Origin: Fen-1298 sp050015675
GTDB lineage: Bacteria; Bacteroidota; Ignavibacteria; UBA10030
Length of the DNA: 64,000 nt
Assembly: GCA_050015675.1 (NCBI GenBank)
Contig: JBEKAY010000015.1
Coordinates: forward strand, 7,121-71,120
Reading direction: 5' to 3'
Shown here: positions 52,187 to 61,918 of the stretch, in pieces
How positions within the stretch are numbered: the stretch's first letter is position 1
Layout of the letters: each line of letters begins with the position of its first letter
The notes under the pieces: model-generated
The model's database searches: none
Told to the model about the DNA's origin: nothing
The model's input: only the letters and a program-made list of their open reading frames with translations
Program-made: the position numbers and the translations under genes

Positions 52187-53286
52187 TTTGATGGCAGTAT
52201 AAAAGTGACTTCACATCCGGAATTCTTAAGTGAACTAATTTTAAGCCTGGCTGAATCACCATAAATCCTTCGCAAACGAGCATCTGTATTTTTCAAACCG
52301 ATACCGCTCATTGTCGACAACGGATCAGTAGACGATAAACCCACACCCGTATCGGAAACTCGAAATACAACTACATCTTCATTCTTTTGAATTTGCACAG
52401 TAACCTTTCCTCCTTCTTCAAGCGGTGTAATTCCATGCTTGATTGCATTCTCAATAAGCGGTTGGAGAATCATCGGGGGTAATGGAAATGTAGCGAGTGA
52501 TTGATCAACCTGAAACTCAATCGCGAGTCTATCTCCCATTCTTTTTGATTCCAAATCAACATAATCTTTAACAAATTTTAGTTCCTTTTGTAAAGGCACC
52601 AAGTCATTTTTAGAACCTTCCATCACGTACCTGAACATATCGGCAAGTTGTGCAATCATAGTACGTGTTTCTTCTGCATCTTTTGAGGCCCTCGCACTAA
52701 TGGTATTGAGTGTGTTAAAGAAAAAATGAGGATTGATTTGTGATTTCAATATTGCAAGTTCTTGCTCTTTCTGAAGGGTCAACAACTCCAGAGTAATCTT
52801 CTCTTTGATACGCAACTTTCTTAGAATTTCATAACCATGGTATAAAATAAATTGCATAATATAGATGAAGAGATTGAAAAATAAAAGCCAACCAGGATTG
52901 ATTTGTAATGGTTCAGCATATACTCTAGTTCCAAACCACACAGCCATATAATACTGATACGCATAATTTAAAAGTGCATATATAGGACCAAGAAATAAAT
53001 GCGCAAGGCCCTTCCAATACCATTGTTTTTTATGCATCCAACGAATAACAATGAACCAGACTGGTACGCTTAAAATAAACTTGAATGCGCTTTGAATTGT
53101 TTGCCAAAACAACGCCGTTAAAAAAGGAACTTGGAAAGATTGAAGAGGTGGAATAGCAGTAAGCAGTGTATAGATGCACCAAATACCTATGACAATGGCT
53201 ACACCTCGCCTCGTAATATGCGGCTTGGAAGATTCTCCTGATATTTGAACGGGAGAGACTGTTATTTTTGTTATTCTATTATCCAT
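52183..53286 (-). CDS. LytS-type sensor histidine kinase
   Basis: 367 residues. Four membrane helices (about residues 28-46, 56-82, 95-118 and 134-152) and a His_kinase domain: the phosphoacceptor His187 in SQINPHFFFNTLNTISA, a helical dimerisation region with LADMFRYVMEGSKNDLVPLQKELKFVKDYVDLESKRM, and the ATP lid with PPMILQPLIENAIKHGI and DTGVGLSST. It should phosphorylate the LytTR regulator downstream. There is no extracellular sensor domain; the ligand is presumably a membrane-associated or small signal. A secreted-peptide-like gene ends 17 bp upstream. Confidence 0.93.
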   Translation of the reverse strand: MDNRITKITVSPVQISGESSKPHITRRGVAIVIGIWCIYTLLTAIPPLQSFQVPFLTALFWQTIQSAFKFILSVPVWFIVIRWMHKKQWYWKGLAHLFLGPIYALLNYAYQYYMAVWFGTRVYAEPLQINPGWLLFFNLFIYIMQFILYHGYEILRKLRIKEKITLELLTLQKEQELAILKSQINPHFFFNTLNTISARASKDAEETRTMIAQLADMFRYVMEGSKNDLVPLQKELKFVKDYVDLESKRMGDRLAIEFQVDQSLATFPLPPMILQPLIENAIKHGITPLEEGGKVTVQIQKNEDVVVFRVSDTGVGLSSTDPLSTMSGIGLKNTDARLRRIYGDSARLKISSLKNSGCEVTFILPSK

Positions 53287-53303
53287 CCATCAATATATTA
53301 GTA

Positions 53304-53462
53304 CTAATAATCATTAAAAGCTATTACCTTTTTCAAAAGAACGTGTTTCACCCACCTATATTCTGGATTGATTTCCAACGTGACTCTTTTATTTGATGAG
53401 TACGTCATTGTTGACGCTGAAATGAGAGTGAACAACACAAAAAGCAATAGTATCTTTTTCAT
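53304..53462 (-). CDS. Small secreted-peptide-like protein upstream of the LytS kinase
   Basis: 52 residues starting after GAGG. A strong signal peptide (MKKILLLFVLFTLISASTMT) is followed by a mature stretch of about 30 residues with KRVTLEINPEYRWVK and HVLLKKVIAFNDY. Its 5' leader, about 45 bp including GAGGCGGAAC before the ATG, is repeated before the T9SS gene at 50884. It may be a genuine small exported peptide, co-transcribed with the kinase, or the 5' fragment of a decayed T9SS gene. The kinase starts 17 bp after its stop. Confidence 0.45.
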   Translation of the reverse strand: MKKILLLFVLFTLISASTMTYSSNKRVTLEINPEYRWVKHVLLKKVIAFNDY

Positions 53463-53799
53463 GTTCCGCCTCATTAAATTATTTGATAACGGATTAATTA
53501 CGTTAACTTAACTTATGAAACTCGTATTGTTTAGGAAATGCTGGAACAAAAAGTTTCTGCCATACGTTAAAGACAGAACATCTGCAATTTTAGCATTTTG
53601 AGACACGAGACGGAGTCCGACCAAGTCTTATTCGATTACATCGAAATATACTATAATCGTGAACGGAAGTATTCGACGTTGAGTATGATGTCACTAGAGT
53701 ATTGCGAAAAATTCAAACTATTACCTTAACCATCCGTCGGAAAATCGAGGGATAATCAAATAATAATAGACTTGTATCCTCTGCAAAAAATTTCCACTT
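53463..53799. other. Intergenic stretch, no gene seen
   Basis: AT-rich and non-coding. The part near 53463-53510 is the duplicated leader of the small gene. The rest shows no strong palindrome apart from GACACGAGACGGAGTCCG at about 53603-53620. The promoter of the kinase operon should be here, but I cannot locate it. Confidence 0.4.
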
Positions 53800-54053
53800 T
53801 GTTTAAAATTTATACACATTTCTTATTTTATTACTGAAGTTAAGTAAAGCAAGATGATACAATAAAATATTCCGTTCATATCCAAATATCTTTTAATTTC
53901 TTGTTCACCAAGTTCGATGATGTCGACATCGTCTCTTGCATCATCCGCTTTGCCCTCTCAGTCGTCAAGCAGTATCTTCCATCTCATACCGCTTGACTCC
54001 TGAGTGAGCATATCGAATGTTCCTTCTCCAATAATCCTTGGTATCACGTGATA
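53800..54053 (-). ncRNA. Duplicated 3' structured element, copy 2
   Basis: Downstream of the xylanase gene and homologous to 48860-49081. In the minus-strand transcript it forms GACGATGTC/GACATCATC (53916-53933) and GTCAAGCGGTAT/ATACTGCTTGAC (53964-53997). A perfect 14-bp palindrome, GTATCACGTGATAC (54041-54054), touches the stop codon. The differences from copy 1 keep pairing by complementary or G-U change. Confidence 0.5.
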
Positions 54054-56444
54054 CTATTTAAGCAGCATTAATTTCTTCGTCTCGGTAAAGGTTCCAGCCT
54101 CAAACCGATAGAAGTAAATTCCGCTTGCAAGATTCTGACCAGTGAAAGTAACCGTATATTGACCAGGCGCCTGCATTGTATTCACCAAAGTCTGAACTTG
54201 TCTGCCCAAAATATCAAATACCTTTAACGTTACTTGAGAAGTTTTAGAAATATCGTATCTGATACTTGTAGCCGGATTAAACGGGTTGGGGAAATTTTGT
54301 TCCAATTCATAATGAGATGGTATTCTCGAAACTGTTTCTTCAACACCGGTTGGATTATTTTTAACATATTGAGCTAACCAAAAGAGAGCAGGTCTTGCTG
54401 TACCATCAGCACGGACCAAGTAACAAGTGGTTTGCCAGATTTGACCTTCCAAATAATCCCACATCGTAATTCCTTTTACTCCCGGATGTCTCCACAATAT
54501 TGGAAATACTTTTTGGTACAATTGTAACTGCTGATTATCATCAGGAGTACCGCTATTGAGAAGGTTTCCAAGATCGAATTCAGAAATATAAATCGGTAAC
54601 CCTGTTGCAGCAAGTCTATCCAGATTATTTTTCACGATGTTTGTATCCGCACTTTCCAGCTCAAAGCGATGCCCCTGCACACCAATTCCGTCGATCAGAC
54701 CTTTACTCTGTAATACGTTAATAATTTGAAGATACGAAGTCGTGGCTGAATTATCATTGATAATGCCGTAATCATTTAGTAATAGTTTTGTGTTTGGCAT
54801 ATAAAGCCGAGCCTTCTGGAAGGCCCAGACAACCCAATCCCATCCTGTTGAGCCGAGACCACCTAATGCAGCTCTGTATGGTGCGGGATTATGGAGAGGT
54901 TCGTTGACTACGTCGATCATATCCATTGCGCGATATCTATTACCAACCATCCGAATCCATTGTTCAATCGCATTTACCTGATGAGCAGAATCAAACCCGG
55001 CTGCTGTTATCCACGTCGGCTGCTGCTGCCCCCAAATTAGATTATGATCTTTGAAAATTAAATGATTGGTTTTTGCAAGATTATACGCTGCATCCAGATC
55101 GGTCCAATTCCATTGTGATGAGTCGGCTGAAGTAGCTACGGTAACAAATTTACCTGCATTTTCAGGAGTAATCTGGTTCCAATAATTAATAAACTTGGAA
55201 TCCGCACTACCGTAAGCACAACCGATAAATTTAGACATCCCGGTTGCAAATGCCGGGCCTTTCCAAATCAGGCTCGAATCTATTGTTATCGTTTGCATCG
55301 TAGTTGAACCAGCCTGCACACTATCAAGATTTCTGACTGTAAAATACAAATACGTTTTACCGAAGGCGAACTTGTCAATATCCAATCCGTTTTCACGGCC
55401 GGCGATTTGAAACGTTTTTGTCAGGCTGTCCATGCTTACGAAGAATGAATCCCCCTTACTATAGTATATATTTTTTGTAATGTTAATCCATTTCCATACT
55501 CCATTACCAAGTGATCCCGGACCATCGACCCAAGCGGCTGGATCTGAAAATCCGGCACCTGCAAGGCCATTTACCATATACCAATCGTTAGATGAAGTAT
55601 CATTCTTCAAGCCGAACCCGTGACCGTAGAAAAAACTGTCATCACTGTATCCGCCCGAACCGACACGTACACGGGCAAAAAGATTATAGCTTCCGGAATC
55701 AGTAAAAGTTACTTGATATGTTATTATACGGTTTGTATCGCCAGGGTAGGTAAGGTTTGCATTGTCAGTACTTACACTAACATAAGTAACATTACCATCT
55801 TGCAGAACAGGGAAATTGCTGCCGCGGTTGCCAGATTCTGCTTCGACGATGACAGGTGTTTTGCCTGCATTCACATCGGCAATTTGCAGATTATCTATAT
55901 AGATACTATTTCCCGTGTCTGCGGCAAAATTGAAATGAACAGGCCCTCTAATAAATGTTTGATTATCATTAACAGTAAACTGCATCGTGTACTTTTGCCA
56001 CTGAGTGGTAAGATTAGCCGGGCGAATATATTTGTATTCGGTAAAAGCATAATTCCCCATAGTAAGACTGGCTTGACCGCCCGGTTTCGTACATTTTGCC
56101 CAAATTGAATAGTTGTAAGTTTTTCCGTTCGTTACAGGGATACTATCTGCAACTGCTTGAATATCCCAAAAATCTGGTCCGAGACCATGAACAGTAACTT
56201 TTAATGCACGGTTTCCCTGTTCAACCGTGTCGCTCACAATTTCAAATACCGGCGCCGGAGATGGATTGTTTTGCACTTGAATAAACCAGCCTTTAACATC
56301 GTATCCTGAAACAACGCCAGTGTTGGATTCTTCAAAACTTCCGTTTGTAACAAGCTGGGCATTGCTTACTCCGGGAATTCCTATCAGCAATGCTATCGAT
56401 AAAACAATCCATCTGCCCGTAAAAAGTTTTAATATGTTATACAT
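54054..56444 (-). CDS. GH10 endo-1,4-beta-xylanase with two carbohydrate-binding-like domains and T9SS sorting domain
   Basis: 796 residues, start after GGAGG. After the signal peptide (ending VSNAQ), residues about 31-190 form a CBM4/9-like domain (LVTNGSFEESNTGVVSGYDVKGW), residues about 197-365 a second beta-sandwich (VIVEAESGNRGSNFPV), and about 395-700 the GH10 barrel: ITPENAGKF, DHNLIWGQQQP, acid/base E515 in DVVNEPLHN and nucleophile E622 in YISEFDLG. A T9SS domain ends it (NFPNPFNPATSIRYDI). It should hydrolyse xylan outside the cell or on the surface. The GH9 gene follows upstream on the same strand, suggesting hemicellulose and mixed-glucan use. Confidence 0.93.
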   Translation of the reverse strand: MYNILKLFTGRWIVLSIALLIGIPGVSNAQLVTNGSFEESNTGVVSGYDVKGWFIQVQNNPSPAPVFEIVSDTVEQGNRALKVTVHGLGPDFWDIQAVADSIPVTNGKTYNYSIWAKCTKPGGQASLTMGNYAFTEYKYIRPANLTTQWQKYTMQFTVNDNQTFIRGPVHFNFAADTGNSIYIDNLQIADVNAGKTPVIVEAESGNRGSNFPVLQDGNVTYVSVSTDNANLTYPGDTNRIITYQVTFTDSGSYNLFARVRVGSGGYSDDSFFYGHGFGLKNDTSSNDWYMVNGLAGAGFSDPAAWVDGPGSLGNGVWKWINITKNIYYSKGDSFFVSMDSLTKTFQIAGRENGLDIDKFAFGKTYLYFTVRNLDSVQAGSTTMQTITIDSSLIWKGPAFATGMSKFIGCAYGSADSKFINYWNQITPENAGKFVTVATSADSSQWNWTDLDAAYNLAKTNHLIFKDHNLIWGQQQPTWITAAGFDSAHQVNAIEQWIRMVGNRYRAMDMIDVVNEPLHNPAPYRAALGGLGSTGWDWVVWAFQKARLYMPNTKLLLNDYGIINDNSATTSYLQIINVLQSKGLIDGIGVQGHRFELESADTNIVKNNLDRLAATGLPIYISEFDLGNLLNSGTPDDNQQLQLYQKVFPILWRHPGVKGITMWDYLEGQIWQTTCYLVRADGTARPALFWLAQYVKNNPTGVEETVSRIPSHYELEQNFPNPFNPATSIRYDISKTSQVTLKVFDILGRQVQTLVNTMQAPGQYTVTFTGQNLASGIYFYRFEAGTFTETKKLMLLK

Positions 56445-56588
56445 ATGATCCTCCAGATTATTAATGAAAAGTGACTTAGAAATTTTTTAACAATGTCAAC
56501 TCTTTCCCATACCTTGCCGTTCAGTAATACATTATCAATATCTTAATATATGTTCTTAATAACTGCTTCGCAAACATATTTATTTTTA

Positions 56589-59159
56589 TCACTTTCTATT
56601 CAACAAATCATTTACTGCATTCGCGAGGAATATATAGTCGGCACAAATATCGATGACGCATTCATTTTCACCCCAGAGAAAAGGCCAGTCCTCTTTGTTC
56701 TCTGGAAAGTCAGGTTTTAAAATAAGGACACCGGGGACAACCCCGCCTGCAATAAATGAAAAATCTGCCCGGTTGCTTCCGTATGTTCTTTTCTTTGAAT
56801 GTGTACCGACACCCGCAACGAATGAAATGTTTGAATAAGGATGGCAGCCAAATATATAATTAAGCCCTCGATATACATATTCACGTCCGATTATATCCGG
56901 GAATGATTTATTTAAATAGTAATTTGCAATAGACCAGCCAACAAGCTCATGATTTCCAGCCCATACCCTTGTTCCGATGAGAACACCGTAAGGATTTTGT
57001 TGATTAAGTTTCTCGATTTGATTCTTATATTTTATGACATACTTTTCCAGCTTATCTTTATATTCTTGGGTCATATACGGCACTGCCCGAGCCGCCGTTG
57101 AAATATTAAATAGCAGTGCTTTATCGTTATCGAGTTCTTTCCATATTAATTCATCAAATATTTCAGCATACCGCTTATCCTTTGTAGATATATATAGTTG
57201 AAGAGCCGCGGATACCTCTGCACCACTGAAAAACCACGCATATATCGACGTGTCCTTCTGTGCAGAATTCTTATGTTCTTCATCCCATGCGCTTATTGCA
57301 TATGATAATGATTCTTCGGAAAGTTGTTTGTTGTAATCTTTTAATGCACGGCTTGCAGCTGCCATTGCCGCAATTGAAGAATAATTGATGAATGGTATTT
57401 TCATTGTGAAGACCCATCTGTCATCCAAAGTCCCGCTGGTCAATCCGTCAGTCTCGTAAGGTTTTAGCTTGGGATTGTATAACAGATTGTCGGTTATTGT
57501 CGAGGCGTCACCCAGATGATGATATTGATAAAGGTTGGGGAAATTAATCCCCCTTACTGCAAATCCTATATTTTTAAACTGAGCAACTAATTGAAGAGTT
57601 CCATGTTCTATTTGCTGTAGAAGATCGGGTTTACCGTCCGGATGGTGAATATCGACATATCTTGTCTTTTGATCAATGAAGGTTTCATCGCGCTGCAGAC
57701 CAAAGAGTTCCCAAGAATCCACAAAACTAAGAATAGCGGTGGCATGATGAGCTGTTTCGATATCAAAATCACCTGCATCGAACCACCCGCCTACATTTAA
57801 TCCAGGAATGTGCTCGAGAGGCTTGTATTTTGTATGCGTTGTTGAATCCATCCAATAGCCGTCGAAATGTCTGATATTTACAGGAGCTTGAAGTGCATCA
57901 TCAAGGAATGCAGCACCATGCCAAATACGGTATGCTTCCCTGACAAACATATGATCCATCTGCACAGGGAACCAGATATCAAGAGTTTGATGCCATACAT
58001 TGTTATAAACTTCAGTGCTTATTGGAAATGTATTTGTCTTTTGTTCGCCGTATTGAATAAAATACAAACCGGAATCTTTAACGGATGTAAAATTAAACGT
58101 CACATATTTGTAACGAAGATATTGTCCCCAAAGTTCAACATCTGCCGTAAGTTTTTCGATATTCTTTCCGTCCGCTGTGACTTGATAAAGTGAAGCAGTT
58201 TTCAGAGGAGAATCATTTTTGTCCAATTCAATAACTGCTTTTTTCCCCTGGGAAGGATGATATCCGACCTGAGAAAATCCAATAACAGGAGTACGTTTCC
58301 AGTTTTCAATTATACTTGCACTTAAAAACCATTCTACTACTTTTCCAGATTTATTCGAAGGGATAAGACTGCGAACTACAAACCATCCGTTTTGTGCTAA
58401 ATTACGTCCATCTAGCAGCATAAGTTCACCGCTCAAGGATTGGATTTTAACACAGCGCTCGGGATCTTCAGGTGCCAGTATTATTGTATTACCCGAGGCA
58501 ATAGGTTTTGGTTCAATAAATTCGCCTTTTCCTCTATCATCAAATGTCGAGTAACCACTGAACTGCCGTATTTTTTCTTTGATAGGTTTAACTACCATCT
58601 CGCTTGAAGGATATAAAGGGAAAATTCCCGCTCTTCCATCTATTAAATATGTTTTCTCAAAATATGAAGAAGGTAAAAATTCGAGATTAAAACCGGCATG
58701 ATTTATTAGCTTTTCCGGCAGCGGTTTATCTAGATAAACGGTTATAGTTACTCCATTATCTTTTGCCGTAACAATTACTTTGGAATCGAAATCGAATTCT
58801 TTGTATTGCAGCGTAACTTCAATAGAATTTTTTTTCTTATCTACTTTTCGCTCCTTAACTATTGGTATCTGATCCCATTGTTCCGGTGTAGGATTTAATC
58901 TGACTGCACCACCGGTTGCCGTTCTTACACCGTGATGAATCAGTTCTATCCCAGCTGTTTTTTCATCAAAGAAGAAACCGTTGTATTGATTACTAAAAAC
59001 TAAGACATTAAATCCAGTCGTTTCAAAATATTCCAGATCATTCAATTGCAGTTTTTGACAGAGAGTGTTCTCAATGGGTAAGAATAAAAGGATGACAGAG
59101 ATAACGGGTATATGACGTTTTATAAAAATGTGATTAAATATAGAAAATAATATTTGCAT
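56589..59159 (-). CDS. GH9 family endoglucanase/glycosidase
   Basis: 856 residues with a signal peptide ending near ENTLCQ. Residues about 35-285 form an N-terminal beta-sandwich region and about 288-390 an Ig-like (CelD_N) domain (PVIGFSQVGYHPSQGKKAVIELD, GLYFIQYG). The GH9 (alpha/alpha)6 barrel follows: catalytic base pair in GGWFDAGDFD (D461, D464), YGVLIGTRVWAGNHELVGWSIA, FGCHPYSNISFVAGVGTHS and the acid Glu in WGENECVID near 828. It should cleave beta-1,4-glucan (cellulose or related). Unlike the xylanase it has no T9SS tail, so it is probably periplasmic or exported another way. Confidence 0.92.
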   Translation of the reverse strand: MQILFSIFNHIFIKRHIPVISVILLFLPIENTLCQKLQLNDLEYFETTGFNVLVFSNQYNGFFFDEKTAGIELIHHGVRTATGGAVRLNPTPEQWDQIPIVKERKVDKKKNSIEVTLQYKEFDFDSKVIVTAKDNGVTITVYLDKPLPEKLINHAGFNLEFLPSSYFEKTYLIDGRAGIFPLYPSSEMVVKPIKEKIRQFSGYSTFDDRGKGEFIEPKPIASGNTIILAPEDPERCVKIQSLSGELMLLDGRNLAQNGWFVVRSLIPSNKSGKVVEWFLSASIIENWKRTPVIGFSQVGYHPSQGKKAVIELDKNDSPLKTASLYQVTADGKNIEKLTADVELWGQYLRYKYVTFNFTSVKDSGLYFIQYGEQKTNTFPISTEVYNNVWHQTLDIWFPVQMDHMFVREAYRIWHGAAFLDDALQAPVNIRHFDGYWMDSTTHTKYKPLEHIPGLNVGGWFDAGDFDIETAHHATAILSFVDSWELFGLQRDETFIDQKTRYVDIHHPDGKPDLLQQIEHGTLQLVAQFKNIGFAVRGINFPNLYQYHHLGDASTITDNLLYNPKLKPYETDGLTSGTLDDRWVFTMKIPFINYSSIAAMAAASRALKDYNKQLSEESLSYAISAWDEEHKNSAQKDTSIYAWFFSGAEVSAALQLYISTKDKRYAEIFDELIWKELDNDKALLFNISTAARAVPYMTQEYKDKLEKYVIKYKNQIEKLNQQNPYGVLIGTRVWAGNHELVGWSIANYYLNKSFPDIIGREYVYRGLNYIFGCHPYSNISFVAGVGTHSKKRTYGSNRADFSFIAGGVVPGVLILKPDFPENKEDWPFLWGENECVIDICADYIFLANAVNDLLNRK

Positions 59160-59641
59160 TTATTCTTTCCTTATATTAATGGCATTTGTAAATACTCGAC
59201 ATATTTTTGAATAGTGCTAGATTTTTCCAATATAATCTCCTCCCATCATAAGGGAGGACTTGTCAAAGGCATCCCTTCGGGAAAGGTGGGGTCATTTGTT
59301 TTATTTGACCTCACCCTAACCCTCTCCTAAAAGGAGAGGGAATTATTTCGTTGTTTAGTCAAAAACGCTGAGTAGTTACCGGGATTTTTAATTCTCCGGA
59401 TATTCCAGCAACTACATCTTTGCCATTTCTGTTAGATCAATTCTGTTTATTTTCTTATGAGTCAAATATTTCAGTATCAAGAATAATTCGTATAGAATAA
59501 ACAATGAGCTTAATAAAGAAGACTTCTGAAATATTAGAAGGAATAGTCATTGCGAGGTGTATTGTGCCGAAGCAATCTCGTTTTTCTCTAAAATTGGAAA
59601 ATGAGATTACCAAAACATCTTTCAGATGTCTCTATAGCTTA
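59160..59641. other. Intergenic stretch with two repeat types
   Basis: These 482 bp hold no credible gene. They contain the second CCTCACCC-type repeat (59229-59395) and, near 59545-59580, GTCATTGCGAGG, GTGTATTGTGCC and GAAGCAATCTCG, a known type of dispersed bacterial repeat with partial symmetry. Neither has an obvious transposase. Confidence 0.5.
59229..59395 (+). repeat. CCTCACCC-type dispersed repeat, copy 2
   Basis: Plus-strand blocks in order: CTCCTCCCA, AAGGGAGGAC, GGGGTCATT, TTGACCTCACCCTAACCCTC, TCCTAAAAGGAGAGGGAA and CGCTGAGTAGTTACC. The order and spacing match the minus-strand copy at 42612-42760, so the two are inverted relative to each other, 16.5 kb apart. Confidence 0.6.
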
Positions 59642-61420
59642 CTATTGTGCATTGATTCCGACTTCAGCCAGATTCTTCTTTAGAACCTCTTTGTAGATTG
59701 TCACAGAATATTTCTTCCTAAGCTGTTCTCGCACAGCGTTTGATATCTTATTTCTATGAAATTCTTTATATTCATCAGCAATAGTTTTTTCCACATCCCT
59801 GTAAGACAATTGTTTCTCTTCTCTTATCGCCATGCATTTTATGAGTACATACTGGTTTCCTTTGGCTGGATCGTTGTATTCGATTGGTCCGGCAGTTTCG
59901 AATAATTTTAATTTAAAAGCTGCTTCCCCTAAGAAAGGTTTTTCTTCATTTAAATACGAATTGATAGTACTATCACGTCCCCTTATAAATGTTTTTATTA
60001 ATATTTCTGGAGCTAACTTTTCAAAGGGAATATTCTGATCGAGTTTGCGCTTCAGTTCATTAATAGTATTCTTATTTGAATCAATGACAACATAAATATT
60101 CACTTTAGCCAATTGATAATACAGTGAATCCTTGTTTGCCTGATAAAAATCTTTGAGAGCTTCCTCGGTTGGTTCGGGAATTTGTCCTTCAATTATTTGA
60201 TTGTTGTACAATCTGATAAGCCCATTTCTTATAACAGGATTAGTAGTACGAGGATTAAATATATCTTTCTCAAGATTCAGTTCGGTGGCTTTATTTACAA
60301 TGATATTTGTCCGCACAGCTTCCAGTATGAATTTTTTTATATCATCTTCTTTATGTGATGGAACCCTACCCCATGTTAAAACATCGTCCAATAAACGCAG
60401 ATATTCTTTCAAATCAACTTTACCTTTGGAATGTTTTAGAATGAGAAAATTTCTTCCATCAGTAATTGCATGTCGTAAACTATCTGCATAGTAGTTTTGA
60501 TAAAAATTGGGAATATTTGACCACTTTACGAGCTGCTTTAATGCCTTTTTGTTCCATTTCAACTTATTTTCATCAATGAGATTTTTCTTTGTACGGTCAA
60601 ACTCTTTAAGGCTGAAGTCCATATATCTTTCGTCTAGAGTTTTAAGAATATCATTCTTCACATCTTCAAATGGTTGAACTTCTATCTTATTGATTTTAGT
60701 AACTTTAACAATATAGATTGATTGATCGTTTTCTAAAATACGTTCCTTTCCGGCAGAAAGATGAAAAATAATATAGTTAAAGGTATTTGAGAGGCTCGTT
60801 TTCCAGCCTAGAGGCGGCATAAAACCGCCCAAACGGGATGATGCAGTATCCTGAGAATATTTTTTTACCAATTCAGTGAAATCTACACCACTGTCTAATT
60901 TTATTCTTATTTCATTTGCTAAGATTTTCAAAGAATCTACAATCTTCGATGAGGCGTTTATTGGCTTTACTAAAACGATCTGCTGATAAACAACCTCTTT
61001 CCCCATTTCCTTATAAGCATCTTGTGCGGATTTATCATTGACATATTTTCCATAAAATTGAGTTTTAAAATATTGAATCACTAATTCTTCGTCGATCGTC
61101 CGTCTGATGCCCTGTAGCAATTCTTTGTTGTTATTCAATCCCCGATTAAAAAAATCTATTATTTTCAACTGTTTAAGAACCATATCATCCATACCTCTAT
61201 TGTAAGCCTCTGCCTTGTTACTCCGATACATTAAGTTATAATGATAATCGAAAACATATTTCTGTAATTCAGCAAAACTAATTGTATAGTTAGTTTCGAT
61301 TTGGACAACGATGTTTTGCGTTTTATTAACACGTTCCTCACAATATGCAGACAAAATGGGAAGTAGTAATAATGGAAGAATGAAATATTTTAGTATGTGT
61401 GTATTTGATCTCTGTATCAT
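59642..61420 (-). CDS. Parvulin-type peptidyl-prolyl isomerase (SurA/PpiC-like)
   Basis: 592 residues with a signal peptide ending near SAYCEE. Residues about 30-130 form an N-terminal helical chaperone domain (ISFAELQKYVFDYHYNLMY). The PpiC/parvulin core (about 145-245) has VYQQIVLVKPI, LDSGVDFTELVKKYSQDTASSRLGGFMPPLGW, FHLSAGKERILENDQSIYIVKVTKI. A second, less clear PPIase-like region is at about 405-535. It should be an envelope chaperone or isomerase that helps secreted and outer-membrane proteins fold; T9SS cargo next door is a natural client, by inference. Confidence 0.85.
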   Translation of the reverse strand: MIQRSNTHILKYFILPLLLLPILSAYCEERVNKTQNIVVQIETNYTISFAELQKYVFDYHYNLMYRSNKAEAYNRGMDDMVLKQLKIIDFFNRGLNNNKELLQGIRRTIDEELVIQYFKTQFYGKYVNDKSAQDAYKEMGKEVVYQQIVLVKPINASSKIVDSLKILANEIRIKLDSGVDFTELVKKYSQDTASSRLGGFMPPLGWKTSLSNTFNYIIFHLSAGKERILENDQSIYIVKVTKINKIEVQPFEDVKNDILKTLDERYMDFSLKEFDRTKKNLIDENKLKWNKKALKQLVKWSNIPNFYQNYYADSLRHAITDGRNFLILKHSKGKVDLKEYLRLLDDVLTWGRVPSHKEDDIKKFILEAVRTNIIVNKATELNLEKDIFNPRTTNPVIRNGLIRLYNNQIIEGQIPEPTEEALKDFYQANKDSLYYQLAKVNIYVVIDSNKNTINELKRKLDQNIPFEKLAPEILIKTFIRGRDSTINSYLNEEKPFLGEAAFKLKLFETAGPIEYNDPAKGNQYVLIKCMAIREEKQLSYRDVEKTIADEYKEFHRNKISNAVREQLRKKYSVTIYKEVLKKNLAEVGINAQ

Positions 61421-61918
61421 ATTGTAGACTCTTGATTAGTTGTTTTGATGAAATAATATAACCATATTTTTCTTCGTTGAGTAATGATAAAATTAATCTT
61501 TCCTCGGTACTTCGGACGCCAAGAAAAGACAGTATATTCTGTTAGGAGGTGTCTTGATATAAGAGCAACAATGTTGACGCTCTGTCGTAAAAATAAACAC
61601 AATGCCTTTCGATTGGTGCAAGAGTGTTCAAGTAATTTGTAATATAGTAAAAGATCTAGGTATATGTGCGGAACTTCTACTATCGTTCTTTATTAACATA
61701 GGTCGCTCAGGTTGTTCGATCTTGTTGTCTTTTAATTCTAAGATAACACTTCCCGGAATCATTATTCTGGACAAGTGTGTGATGTATCTTAAAAAAGAGT
61801 CTTTTAGAATTCTTTTCTTAAATCTATTTTGATTACAGGCCAACCTAATTACATAATAAAAAACCCTGATAATAATTACCAGGGTTTTATAAAAAACTAA
61901 AATATTACAGCTACATCT
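61421..61918. other. Intergenic stretch, only a terminator seen
   Basis: These 498 bp hold no credible gene; open frames in both directions lack ribosome sites and plausible composition. The terminator at 61855-61890 is the only clear signal. The promoter of the parvulin gene should lie at the left end. Confidence 0.45.
61855..61890 (-). terminator. Intrinsic terminator of the beta-helix gene
   Basis: On the minus strand AAAACCCTGGTAATTATTATCAGGGTTTTTTATT: the arms ACCCTGGTAA... and TTATCAGGGT pair across a short AT loop and are followed by a run of six T. It lies about 30 bp after the stop of the gene at 61919, as expected for a rho-independent terminator. Confidence 0.85.

Noticed and set aside
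61602..61832. Open frames in both directions between the parvulin and the second beta-helix gene
   Set aside because: Neither has a ribosome site; the composition is AT-rich and hydrophobic without family resemblance.
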